From Aquimarina algicola (lineage in GTDB: Bacteria > Bacteroidota > Bacteroidia > Flavobacteriales > Flavobacteriaceae), in the NCBI RefSeq assembly GCF_006443095.1, contig NZ_VFWZ01000002.1, forward strand, positions 682,001-746,000: DNA of 64,000 nucleotides, given 5' to 3'. Below, in pieces: positions 24,942-33,258 of this stretch. Under the pieces are notes generated by a model. The model searched no databases, was not told the DNA's origin, and saw only the letters and a list, made by a program, of their open reading frames with translations. The position numbers and the translations under genes were made by a program. The number at the start of each line of letters is the position of its first letter. The first letter of the stretch is position 1.

Positions 24942-25754
24942 AATAAAATATTTAAGTGATTTATATTTCCCCTATTGATTTAAAACAGATTAAATTTTAA
25001 GGGGTGTTTGTTCTTTTCTTCTGTGCATCGCACAATGGATAGAGTGGGTTTTGTCAAGACTTTTAGGGTAAAATCAGGTGTGTTTGCGACGTAGTAAAAT
25101 CCTTAGATTTTCAAGGAAGTAGAAACCTTATTTTTCACTAAAACTCGTATAGTCTTGACAAGTTCCATAAGGGCATTAGCAATTCTTTTAAACGCAGTTG
25201 CGTTTGAGCGTACCGACAGTTAAGCGAAATAAGTAGCTGTGGTTAAATTAGAATTGGTTATGTCGTGCCTGTTTTTCGACGACCCGAAAAACAATAAAGG
25301 CTTTATCCATTATAAACCCCTTAAAATGTGTAAGGCAGCGGTTCGGTTTTTAAGGATTTTCGAGTGAGGGCTCAAGAAGACCGCGCCGAAAATCCTGTTA
25401 AGAAAATCGAAGTGATGTCTTTCCGATGAAAAGGCGGACTTAATTCACAATTTTGGCTCGGGAATGTAGTGTTCCTTCCCAGAGCATCGGGAAGGGTTAG
25501 CGGAATGGAAAGCTGAAATTGGGGATTGTGTCCAAGACCTGTATAATGAAGCTCTTTTCTCGGATTGTAGCTTTTCGCGAAATGAAGGGGAATGGGCTGA
25601 GTGGGTTATAAAAATAGAATATACTTATTTACTAAAGTTTAAAATGATAATTAAATATTTCTAATTTGACTATGTAAGTATTTATGTTAAAATAACTTAC
25701 AAGCATTGACCAAATTTTACTATTTTGTTGGTCAAGAAAATAATCGCTGAATTG
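24942..25754. other. 813-bp noncoding region with many inverted repeats
   Basis: No convincing gene on either strand. It holds: TTGTCAAGACT (25051-25061) / AGTCTTGACAA (25151-25161), 89 bp apart; AAACGCA-GT-TGCGTTT (25190-25205); GTTTTTCG-N6-CGAAAAAC (25271-25292); AGGATTTTCG (25353-25362) / CGAAAATCCT (25387-25396); and CCTTCCC-N8-GGGAAGG (25474-25495). Five separate stems in about 450 bp suggest a structured RNA or a replication/transfer origin. The final about 130 bp are AT-rich and likely carry the promoter of the helicase gene. Confidence 0.6.
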
Positions 25755-28274
25755 ATGAATATATTTAAGAAAAAACTAGAAGATACAACGCCAAAACAAC
25801 TCAATTTTGAACCAACTGAACTATTTCAAACCTTATTTCATAAAGAGGGATATGCTTACCTCAGAGGAATTCAAGAAGAGGTATTAAACTCTTGGCATAT
25901 TATAAGAGCCCAACGAGATGTTCTTTGTAAAATGAATACGGGTTCTGGTAAAACGTTAGTAAGCCTGCTAATGTTGTATTCGAAAATGATAGAAGGTGTT
26001 GGACCAAGTCTTTATCTCTGCCCAGATAAACAACTCTTGGAACAGGCTAAAATTCAAGCAAATTTATACGGAATACCTGTTTGTGAAGTTGAATATGCAG
26101 GGCAAAGAAGTGTGTTTCCTGATGATTTCTTAAATTCTAAGGCTATACTCCTATGCACATTTCAAAAGTTATTCAATTCCCGCTCAATTTTTGAAAGAGA
26201 TAACATTGATGTGGGTTCTATTGTTCTCGATGATGCACACGTATGTCTAGATAAAGCTAGGGATGCTACAACATTGTTAATTCCTTTCGGTCACGATTTA
26301 TCCAAGAGATTACTCAAGTTATTTAAAGGGGATTTAAAATATCAAGCTCCAGGTACTTATCACAGACTAATACAAGGTGACCCTTACGCTAAAATCTTAA
26401 AAGTTCCTTACTGGTCTTGGCTCTCACGAAATGAGGAATTAATCGAGCTCATTGGTGAATTTAGTGATGATGATGAATTATTTTTCAAATGGGGATTGAT
26501 TGCCGACGATTTAAAGTCTTATGATTGCTACGTAGGTCCAAGGGGTATAGAAATAGCACCTGCTTATGTGCCATTTCATAACGTAAGAGCTTTTAATGAA
26601 GCAAAACACCGATATATTCTTTCAGCAACATTTGAAGACCAAATAGACTTGATAAAAGATTTAGGAATTGATAAAAATAGTATTAAAAATGCTCTGATAC
26701 CTAAAGACCGTAAAGATGTAGGACAACGCTTAATCCTAGCGCCACAGCGATTTGATTCGAGAATAACCGATGAGCAGATAATGGCCTTAGCAAAAGATTA
26801 TTCTAAATCGGGAATCAATGTTATGGTACTGACGCCATCTTCGGAACGGGCAACCAAATGGGAAGACATCGGCGCTGAAAAAATTGAAAATGAAAGTATC
26901 AATAAAGATATCGGCAAGCTAAAGAAAAAGAAGGGGCTATTCTATGTACTAGTTAATAGGTATGATGGTGTTGATTTGAATGGGGATATGTGTCGAGTAC
27001 TTATTCTTGATGGTTACCCATCATTCAGCTCCTACGAACAGCTATATGCAGAACTACGTTTGGAATCTGTAAAAGCATCATTAAAAGCACAAATAATAGA
27101 ACAAGGATTAGGTAGGGCGGTAAGGTCTGGAAGTGATTATTGTACTGTATTTCTAATGGGTAAAGATTTGCTACAATTTGTAGGTAACAAATCTAATCTT
27201 CAGTACTTCACTCCTGTAACTAGAGAACAGCTTAAATTGGGGCTTTCGCTTTTAGATGAAGAGTCTAAAGACAATGCTTTAAAAACAATTAAAGAAACAG
27301 CAAGTCTGTGCTTGGTGCAAGATATGAGTTGGCGAGAATACCACTCAGATATATTGTCCAAAATCGAAGTAGATAAAACAGATGACCGAATTTTGAAGAA
27401 TTTAGAAATTGCTGATGTAGAATCAAGAGCTATCGACCAATTTAGAAGAAGGGATTATGAAGGTGCTAGTAACCTTATTTTAAATGATATTGTGGACTCG
27501 GTAGATTTAACTTCTAAACAGCGTGGTTGGTATTTTGAAAAGTCTGCCAATTATTTATTTCTTGATAATGCACCTAAATCAAATGATTTACAATTAAAAG
27601 CAGCCCAAACGACTTCGCACATGCTTCAATCTAAAAATGGTCATAGCTATACCAAGATTACAGCTAACGAAGGGCAGGCTATACAGGTGCTTCATTTTAT
27701 TAAACGCTTTGAGACATCACAAGACTTTAAAATGTATATTGAAAGTCTCTTTGAAAATCTTAGTTTCAGCCAAGATATACCGCATACTAAATTTGAAAAT
27801 GCTTTGGCAGAAATTGGAAGCTTAATTGGTTTTTATGCACAAGAACCAGAAGCTGAGTTTGGGAATGGTCCAGATGTTCTATGGGTAATGACCGACCAGC
27901 ATTATCTTGTGCTAGAAGCAAAATCAAGGGCAGTACACGACGTTATCACTAGAGATAACATTAATCAACTTCTAGGCTCTGGTGAGTGGTTTAAGAATCT
28001 TTACGGACCAGCAGCTAATCATAATTTGGTTACATTGCAACCGCCAAACATAAAAGGGTGGAATGTAAATACAAGCGAAAACACTCGTGTTATCGATGAA
28101 GATTCTTTAAATTTATTGAAGGACAATTTAAGAAGATTTGTTGATGGAATCAATAATTCGGGGTTTATTGCTGCTACAACGAAGGAAATTGCTAACTTAT
28201 TAGGAATACATAATTTCACGCCCATTGGTTTTAGAACTTGTTATCTCAAGCCAGTTTATTCGAAAAAAGGATAG
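25755..28274 (+). CDS. DEAD/DEAH-type helicase fused to a PD-(D/E)XK nuclease-like domain
   Basis: 839 residues from the first ATG (25755); a TTG 30 bp upstream is the only longer option. Superfamily 2 motifs: Q-like LRGIQEEVLNSW, Walker A NTGSGKT (61-67), DDAH box in SIVLDDAHVC (about 160), motif III-like ILSATFEDQ, motif VI QGLGRAVR. After a helical middle region, the last about 150 residues hold GPDVLWVMTDQHYLVLEAKS: an aspartate followed by E-x-K, the core of a restriction-endonuclease fold, with a downstream helix NINQLLGSGEW. A helicase and nuclease in one chain, alone at the edge of the cargo zone, suggests phage or plasmid defence, but I cannot name a family. Its stop is 13 bp before an abnormal tRNA gene. 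Confidence 0.7.
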   Translation: MNIFKKKLEDTTPKQLNFEPTELFQTLFHKEGYAYLRGIQEEVLNSWHIIRAQRDVLCKMNTGSGKTLVSLLMLYSKMIEGVGPSLYLCPDKQLLEQAKIQANLYGIPVCEVEYAGQRSVFPDDFLNSKAILLCTFQKLFNSRSIFERDNIDVGSIVLDDAHVCLDKARDATTLLIPFGHDLSKRLLKLFKGDLKYQAPGTYHRLIQGDPYAKILKVPYWSWLSRNEELIELIGEFSDDDELFFKWGLIADDLKSYDCYVGPRGIEIAPAYVPFHNVRAFNEAKHRYILSATFEDQIDLIKDLGIDKNSIKNALIPKDRKDVGQRLILAPQRFDSRITDEQIMALAKDYSKSGINVMVLTPSSERATKWEDIGAEKIENESINKDIGKLKKKKGLFYVLVNRYDGVDLNGDMCRVLILDGYPSFSSYEQLYAELRLESVKASLKAQIIEQGLGRAVRSGSDYCTVFLMGKDLLQFVGNKSNLQYFTPVTREQLKLGLSLLDEESKDNALKTIKETASLCLVQDMSWREYHSDILSKIEVDKTDDRILKNLEIADVESRAIDQFRRRDYEGASNLILNDIVDSVDLTSKQRGWYFEKSANYLFLDNAPKSNDLQLKAAQTTSHMLQSKNGHSYTKITANEGQAIQVLHFIKRFETSQDFKMYIESLFENLSFSQDIPHTKFENALAEIGSLIGFYAQEPEAEFGNGPDVLWVMTDQHYLVLEAKSRAVHDVITRDNINQLLGSGEWFKNLYGPAANHNLVTLQPPNIKGWNVNTSENTRVIDEDSLNLLKDNLRRFVDGINNSGFIAATTKEIANLLGIHNFTPIGFRTCYLKPVYSKKG

Positions 28275-28287
28275 ATTAAGGGTTAAA

Positions 28288-28374
28288 ATATAGATGGCTG
28301 AGTGGTCGAAGGCTCCTGATTGAAGTTCAGGCGTACGGGAAACTGTACCGAGAGTTCGAATCTCTCTCTATCCG
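28288..28374 (+). tRNA. tRNA-Ser-like class II tRNA with GAA (Phe) anticodon
   Basis: Folded by eye: D-arm from 28297; anticodon stem CCTGA (28315-28319) / TCAGG (28327-28331) around loop TTGAAGT, so the anticodon is GAA (28322-28324); a long variable arm with GTAC pairing (serine/leucine class); T-arm GAGAG-TTCGAAT-CTCTC (28350-28366); 3' acceptor TCTATCC and discriminator G, the serine identity base. The 5' acceptor reads ATATAGA instead of the expected GGATAGA, so pairs 1-72 and 2-71 are broken. It may be a functional oddity or a decayed gene. Confidence 0.6.
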
Positions 28375-28393
28375 CAGATACGAAAGTATTTTA

Positions 28394-28420
28394 GCCCGCA
28401 ATTTATTTGCGGGCTTGTTG
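28394..28420 (+). terminator. Terminator after the tRNA-like gene
   Basis: GCCCGCAA (28394-28401), 5-base loop, TTGCGGGC (28407-28414), then TTGTTGG. A strong 8-bp GC-rich stem 20 bp after the tRNA discriminator; it would end a helicase-tRNA transcript. Confidence 0.65.
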
Positions 28421-28444
28421 GTTAGAACGGTCTCAACTTACTCT

Positions 28445-28990
28445 TTAAAAAAGTACTTCCTGATTTTTAGGTAAAATCTTTGCCTCTGATTTTTCAGCAC
28501 TTTTCAATTTATCTTTTAGCGCCTTTCTTCTTTTATCATAAATCCATCTTCTCAAATTATTCAAAAGACCCGTTTCATATTCTGAAAGTTTGTTGGTTCC
28601 TATTTCTTTCATTGCGCCTAACTGGTCCTTATTCTTAAACTGACTCGCATATTGAAGCCCCAGCCAAGTATAAATATTTACCCATTCTGTGGGCATTGGT
28701 GCTTCGTAAGTTCTAGGCATCATATATGCTAAAGCCTCAGTAAGTGAAGCCATTTCTTCTTGTTGCATTGAACTTAATAGTCTTGATAATTTTATGTTTT
28801 TAAGTATGTCTTTAGGAATTATATCCTGCCAGGCGGATTTAAAAACAACGATTGGGCTGGTAAGACAATCCATAAAATTGAAGACGAAATCGTTATCACG
28901 CTTTTTATTAGATTTCAATGTTTTTTCCTTTTCTTGTATCGGTTCACACTCAAAACCAAAGTTAAGTTGTACTGTTTTTATATTATTCAT
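28445..28990 (-). CDS. Hypothetical element protein, 181 aa
   Basis: 181 residues with no family I recognise. Visible: a lysine-rich N-terminal segment (EKEKTLKSNKKRDNDFVFNF), a central aromatic region (WQDIIPKDILKNIKLSRLLS, YMMPRTYEAPMPTEWVNIYT, YTWLGLQYASQF) and a basic C-terminal helix (NLRRWIYDKRRKALKDKLK). Cytosolic, no signal. It is the most downstream of the leftward maintenance block (ParB, DUF932, this gene) and probably belongs with it; a 68-bp gap separates it from the DUF932 gene. Confidence 0.65.
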   Translation of the reverse strand: MNNIKTVQLNFGFECEPIQEKEKTLKSNKKRDNDFVFNFMDCLTSPIVVFKSAWQDIIPKDILKNIKLSRLLSSMQQEEMASLTEALAYMMPRTYEAPMPTEWVNIYTWLGLQYASQFKNKDQLGAMKEIGTNKLSEYETGLLNNLRRWIYDKRRKALKDKLKSAEKSEAKILPKNQEVLF

Positions 28991-29058
28991 AATATTTAGA
29001 TTTTAGATGTAAGAGAAAATCCAGTTTAGATAGGTACTGGATAAACCTTTAAATATTC

Positions 29059-29919
29059 CTAAGCCATTTCATAGACTTCATCGAATAATTTTTTATCTAA
29101 CCGTTCTTGTTGGCCAAAACTCTTCTTCAATGTATTGTGCAAAACCGAGTTAAAGGCATTGTAGCCTAACCATAGATTCGGTTCTTCATTGAGCAATAAG
29201 GCTTCATAGTTCAAAATCTCGATAACCTCACGAGACTTTTTTGAAGGGTCACTATTCTTATCGCTACACTCGTATCTAAACAGTTTAGTTTTGTCTAGAA
29301 TGGCCTTTACGAACTCCTTTGTATCGATGATTTTAAATTCCTTCATCTTATCGAACTTCCTAGTAATGGTATAAAACTCATTATCCAAAAACTTGTCAAA
29401 TAAGTTGTTCAACCTTGGCATAATCAAGTGCGTATTATTCTTACTATGCTTTATGGAAAACTCGATTTCCGCCTGAGAAACGTGCAGTCCGTTAGAACAT
29501 ACTTTTCGGTAAAATCCGAAGTGGCCAGAGGTCTTTTCGCTACCGTCATAAGAGTTTTTAAAGCGAAGCATCGGCAGTATCAAATCTTCTTTATTTTTTA
29601 CAGAAAACTGACTCTTATCGTCAATAATGAAATCTGTAATGAACGACCTGTCATTTTTGTTGATGGTACGTTTATGATAGTTCAGTTGTGCATCGGATAG
29701 CATTTCTTCAGCTTTCTTGAAGAACAATTGATTTGGAATGTGTCCATAGCTGTTCGATACTACATTGACAATTTTTCCATTGGAAATTATGACGTTTTCA
29801 AGTCCACGTCTGGATTCCATCTGCGTCAAAGTTTTTAAGGATTTCATTTCTGATGGAACAAAGATTTCATCCTGTTGTAAATTTTGTAAATACATAGCTT
29901 TTGAATTTAGATTAAACAA
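29059..29919 (-). CDS. DUF932 family phage/plasmid-type protein
   Basis: 286 residues matching DUF932: GKIVNVVSNSYGHIPNQLFF, the LPMLRFKNSYDGSEKTSGHF strand, GFYRKVCSNGLHVSQ, and the C-terminal WLGYNAFNSVLHNTLKKSF. Such proteins are widespread on plasmids, phages and conjugative elements, often beside parB or ssb, and their biochemical role is unknown. A second in-frame ATG lies eight codons in (29895). It is preceded by the 145-bp leader also found upstream of parB, suggesting shared control. Confidence 0.8.
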   Translation of the reverse strand: MFNLNSKAMYLQNLQQDEIFVPSEMKSLKTLTQMESRRGLENVIISNGKIVNVVSNSYGHIPNQLFFKKAEEMLSDAQLNYHKRTINKNDRSFITDFIIDDKSQFSVKNKEDLILPMLRFKNSYDGSEKTSGHFGFYRKVCSNGLHVSQAEIEFSIKHSKNNTHLIMPRLNNLFDKFLDNEFYTITRKFDKMKEFKIIDTKEFVKAILDKTKLFRYECSDKNSDPSKKSREVIEILNYEALLLNEEPNLWLGYNAFNSVLHNTLKKSFGQQERLDKKLFDEVYEMA

Positions 29920-30051
29920 TATTTGAGCGGTAACCCAAACGGAAGCTAAAATCTCAGCTCAAAAGGAAACGGAATAAATAAGTAAGGGAAGAAGCGTTGG
30001 CTTTATGCCGTAGTCTTTTGATGGGTGTATTTTACGAGTTTATCTTTGCGT
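29903..30051 (-). repeat. Duplicated leader, copy 1 (upstream of DUF932 gene)
   Basis: About 145 bp closely matching 31962-32108: both copies contain GGAAACGGAATAAAT, GTTGGCTTTATGCCGTAGTC and GTATTTTACGAGTTTA in the same order, with scattered substitutions. It overlaps the start of the DUF932 gene and extends upstream, in the same position as copy 2 relative to parB. Confidence 0.85.
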
Positions 30052-30159
30052 TACTATTGATTGATTATTATTCTACCTCATAGCTGTTTTTACCAAAGTA
30101 TTATCAAAAAAAAGAAGAAGAGCCAGCACGGATGCCGACCCTTCTTCAAACAACAAAAG

Positions 30160-31956
30160 CTAATCGTTCAATTCCTGAATTTGCTTTTCAAGAACTGCTA
30201 TTCGCTCTTTCAAGCGTCCTTCACGCTTGTTTCTTCTTTCTGTATATTCCTTTTCAATATTTGCAATCTTTGTTTTATAGTAACCCTGCATTGCATTGTA
30301 AAATGAAATATTGGTTAAATTATTGACGTGATTACTTTCGCCAAAATGTACTTGTTTTGTTAGGATATACCTTATTAACTTATGGAAGATTTCTTTTTTG
30401 AACTTCTTCTTGAAATTTTCGATAAGTTCAATTCTCGTCATCTTTGAGGTATCGCCTAACAGTCCTGAAAAGTATTTCTGTTGGCTCATATAGTCAACAT
30501 TATTTTCAAATAGCGATATTGAGAAAGCCACCATTTCATCTACCGAAAGCGTTTTCTTGGTTTCTATGTATTTGGTATCTCTTATCATTTCGACAACTTC
30601 TTCAAACTGCTTGTTGTTATCGATTTGCTTCTTGCGGATTTCCCTTTCGTTGATTTTAATAATTTGTTCTTCAGGGGTACAATCAGCCATTTTTCTATCG
30701 GCCAATGGTGCTGAGTGTGTAGTCAATTCACTTTTTGATTTTTCAACAATCTTTACAAAGACTTCTTTGTGTCTATATGTTTCAGGATGGAAAACGATAC
30801 CATTTACAAATCCATTTTCTTTTGCAGAGTTGTATGTTTCCAATTCCTCTGTGTAGTTTTCAAGGGCAACGTTATATTCCTTTTTTAATTCTTCTTCAGA
30901 ATAATCGTAATGCTGGTACTCCTTTTTGATTGCCTCTATTGTAGGTTCGATAGGACGCTCAATTATTTCTACATCATCGAGAAGATAGACTTTCAATCCA
31001 CTATTTTCCAGTTGGGCAATAACAAGCTGATTTCGTTCTTCGTCTGCCCAATACTTTTGTATCTCCGGAATAAGAATAATATTCTCTTTCTTTGATTTCT
31101 CAAGCAGGTTCAAGAACGACTTGCTTTTCTTCGATTCATAGCAAGCTGATTTTGTACATACCATTTTACCATCCCCGAACAGATTACCTTGATTTGCTGC
31201 ATTGAAAGGACATTCATTACAAGCTCCAGCTTTTACAATCAATTTCTTGTCAGCTACGTCAAAAGGTGCTTTTTCTAAATCAAAGGTCTGGTCTTTAATC
31301 ATTCTGTTGATTTGATGGACATTGAAATCTTCGCCCATAGTCTCAAGCATCATTTGTTGTTCTTCTGGCTCGAATAGCGCAATACCAATCCCTAGGGAAA
31401 TGGTCATATCTCCATTACGTACAAAGTGCTTAAACCCTTCTATGAGACCAGCTAATTTTAAACGCTGTCTTATAAAATTATCACTTCGCCCTAATCGTTT
31501 TGCAATTTCAGACGGTGCATATTTCTCGCTCAGAAAGGCAATTGCCTCCGCTTCTTCGGTCGGTTCTACATCCTGTCTCTGTAGATTTTCGATGATTTGA
31601 ACTTCCAGAACATCATTATTCTTATAAGTTCTCACGATACAAGGTATCGTTTTCTTGTTTGCCAACTTACTGGCACGAAACCTACGTTCGCCCATCACGA
31701 TGATATACTCTTTTCCAGATTTACGGACAGTAATAGGTTGAAGTACACCGTGCTTTTTTATACTCTCAGAAAGCTGTTGCAGTAATGCTTCGTTAAATGT
31801 CTTTCTTGGTTGCATTGGGTCGGGAATTACCTTATCAATACTCAGGTTCTGAATTTGAAGCCCAATTGCCCTTTGTGTCAATCTTTCTTTGACCTCCTTT
31901 TTAACGGCTGTACTTGCCTTACCGTTTCTACTTGTGGTACTTGCTTTTGTTGTCAT
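30160..31956 (-). CDS. ParB/Spo0J-like partition protein, long form
   Basis: 598 residues. The N-terminal ParB/Srx domain has PDPMQPRKTF, GERRFRAS (89-96) and ENLQRQDV (123-130), the CTP/nucleic-acid pocket, followed by the KorB-type HTH (APSEIAKRLGRSDNFIRQRL). Unlike chromosomal ParB (about 300 residues), it has a large C-terminal extension with a cysteine cluster (CNECPFNAANQGNLFGD, CTKSACYESKK), likely a zinc site, and a terminal coiled coil (ERRNKREGRLKERIAVLEKQ). This long form is typical of Bacteroidetes conjugative elements; roles in partition or in gene control are both possible. No parA is seen in the window. Confidence 0.88.
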   Translation of the reverse strand: MTTKASTTSRNGKASTAVKKEVKERLTQRAIGLQIQNLSIDKVIPDPMQPRKTFNEALLQQLSESIKKHGVLQPITVRKSGKEYIIVMGERRFRASKLANKKTIPCIVRTYKNNDVLEVQIIENLQRQDVEPTEEAEAIAFLSEKYAPSEIAKRLGRSDNFIRQRLKLAGLIEGFKHFVRNGDMTISLGIGIALFEPEEQQMMLETMGEDFNVHQINRMIKDQTFDLEKAPFDVADKKLIVKAGACNECPFNAANQGNLFGDGKMVCTKSACYESKKSKSFLNLLEKSKKENIILIPEIQKYWADEERNQLVIAQLENSGLKVYLLDDVEIIERPIEPTIEAIKKEYQHYDYSEEELKKEYNVALENYTEELETYNSAKENGFVNGIVFHPETYRHKEVFVKIVEKSKSELTTHSAPLADRKMADCTPEEQIIKINEREIRKKQIDNNKQFEEVVEMIRDTKYIETKKTLSVDEMVAFSISLFENNVDYMSQQKYFSGLLGDTSKMTRIELIENFKKKFKKEIFHKLIRYILTKQVHFGESNHVNNLTNISFYNAMQGYYKTKIANIEKEYTERRNKREGRLKERIAVLEKQIQELND

Positions 31957-31961
31957 AATAC

Positions 31962-32108
31962 TTAAATTTTAGATTAAACAATATTTAAGCAGGAACCAAA
32001 CGGAAGATAAAATCTTGGCTCAAAAGGAAACGGAATAAATGAGTAGGGAAGAAGTGTTGGCTTTATGCCGTAGTCTTTTGATGGAAGTATTTTACGAGTT
32101 TAAATTGC
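31962..32108 (-). repeat. Duplicated leader, copy 2 (upstream of parB)
   Basis: Second copy of the leader at 29903-30051, ending just before the parB start. The conserved part lies wholly in noncoding sequence here, so conservation is not due to protein coding. A common promoter/operator or an RNA leader that co-regulates parB and the DUF932 gene is the simplest reading. Confidence 0.85.
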
Positions 32109-32402
32109 GGTGATATTGTATGATAATAAACTCTCCAGATTATCTACGTCAGGAAAGTTATTTTAAATCAATAGAGTATTTTATTATAAAACAGGCTCTT
32201 AAATTTAGAAGTGAATTGTTAGTTTTTACGACCTAAAACGTTTCAATTTATTTGATTTTAAATGTTATTAATTGAAAAGAATTACTATTTTTGCATCAGA
32301 CGAATTAAAAGAAACTATTACCTACGGGAATTAGTTCACAAATCGTCAACATTAATGAAGATATTTGGCAGAAGTGCCACAGCGGCTGGGCTCGTTGAGC
32401 AA

Positions 32403-32424
32403 GGTTCGAGTCCCGTCCAGACCG
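32403..32424 (+). other. attR-type tRNA-Asp 3'-end copy; right end of the ICE
   Basis: GGTTCGAGTCCCGTCCAGACCG matches the T-arm half and acceptor 3' strand of a tRNA-Asp (T-loop TTCGAGT, acceptor CCAGACC, discriminator G), but the preceding bases form no tRNA body. The pattern is the duplicated 3' tRNA end left when an element integrates into a tRNA gene; the intact tRNA and attL would lie left of the window. The stretch 32109-32402 holds no gene but has hairpins TGGCA-GAAG-TGCCA (32366-32379) and GCTC-GTT-GAGC (32390-32400). Confidence 0.55.
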
Positions 32425-32433
32425 CAAAATTGC

Positions 32434-32464
32434 AAAAGCTTCATATTAATTGAAGCTTTTTTTT
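32434..32464 (+). terminator. tRNA terminator retained to the right of attR
   Basis: AAAAGCTTCA (32434-32443), 7-base loop, TGAAGCTTTT (32451-32460), TTTT. It resembles the hairpin after tRNA-Leu at 57185, supporting the view that bases right of 32425 are the original chromosome downstream of a tRNA-Asp gene. No gene follows until 32581. Confidence 0.65.
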
Positions 32465-32580
32465 GCAAAAAGATGTTGTGTTGTCTCATGCAATTGCATG
32501 AGCGGTTTAGTAGTAAACCAATGAGAAGCTTTTCCATATAACTTGGAGAGGCTTTTTTAGTTTTATAGCCTTTAATTTCC

Positions 32581-33081
32581 TTAAAAGAAAGCATCCCATT
32601 GCTCCCAAATACTACGAACAAATAAAACAAGGAATACCAAAGACACAATAAACTTAATAAAAGTTCCTGCTAAAAAACCAATAAAAGAACCTAACGCAGC
32701 TTTAAAAGCTTTTGAAGAGTTACTACTGTCTTTGATAAACTCTCCGGCATACGCCCCAACAAAGGGCCCTATAATAATACCAAAGGGTCCTAAATATAAA
32801 AGCCCAACAATTAACCCCAAAGAGCTTCCTATCATCCCGTATTTGGTTCCACCAAATTTTTTGGTCCCCAATGCCGGAACGACATAATCTAACACCCAAA
32901 CTATAATAGATATCGCTAGTGTAATTCCTAAAAAAACCCAATCTCGAGTGATTGCATCTGTAAAATGAAGTAACAACAATCCTATCCACGAAGTTATAGG
33001 CCCGGGAAGTATTGGCAAAAAACTTCCGATGATACCAAATAAGCAAAAAACGAAACCAATAATAACTAAAATTATATCCAT
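32581..33081 (-). CDS. DUF456 membrane protein
   Basis: 166 residues, strongly hydrophobic with about five helices and glycine-rich repeats: FGIIGSFLPILPGPITSWIG and YLGPFGIIIGPFVGAYAGEF, the DUF456 hallmark (glycine-zipper-like). Inner membrane; function unknown. It is the first chromosomal gene right of the ICE and encoded leftward. Confidence 0.85.
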   Translation of the reverse strand: MDIILVIIGFVFCLFGIIGSFLPILPGPITSWIGLLLLHFTDAITRDWVFLGITLAISIIVWVLDYVVPALGTKKFGGTKYGMIGSSLGLIVGLLYLGPFGIIIGPFVGAYAGEFIKDSSNSSKAFKAALGSFIGFLAGTFIKFIVSLVFLVLFVRSIWEQWDAFF

Positions 33082-33258
33082 GATAATGACGTTAATAAAA
33101 AGTTAGCATTTCTTCATTAAAATATGATTTAATGGTTAACTTTTGTTCTACTAAGAGAATACGGTTTTACAATACATCTACTTTTATTTAGCTTTGTGCT
33201 GCAACAAAATAAAAATTAATTTACAACGTACTTGATCTAAAACTACTCCCTTAAAATT

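Noticed and set aside
25051..25161. The 11-bp inverted repeats as ends of an insertion sequence
   Set aside because: Only 89 bp lie between the arms, with no transposase frame and no flanking direct duplication that I can see.
28288..28374. The tRNA-like gene as the ICE attachment site
   Set aside because: Element-type genes (DUF932, ParB, duplicated leaders) continue to its right up to the tRNA-Asp remnant at 32403, so it is internal.
30061..30306. 81-codon plus-strand frame rich in F, C and L
   Set aside because: Reverse-strand shadow of the 3' end of parB and low-complexity intergenic sequence.
32262..32453. 63-codon plus-strand frame across attR
   Set aside because: It runs through the tRNA remnant and terminator; no domain, so chance.
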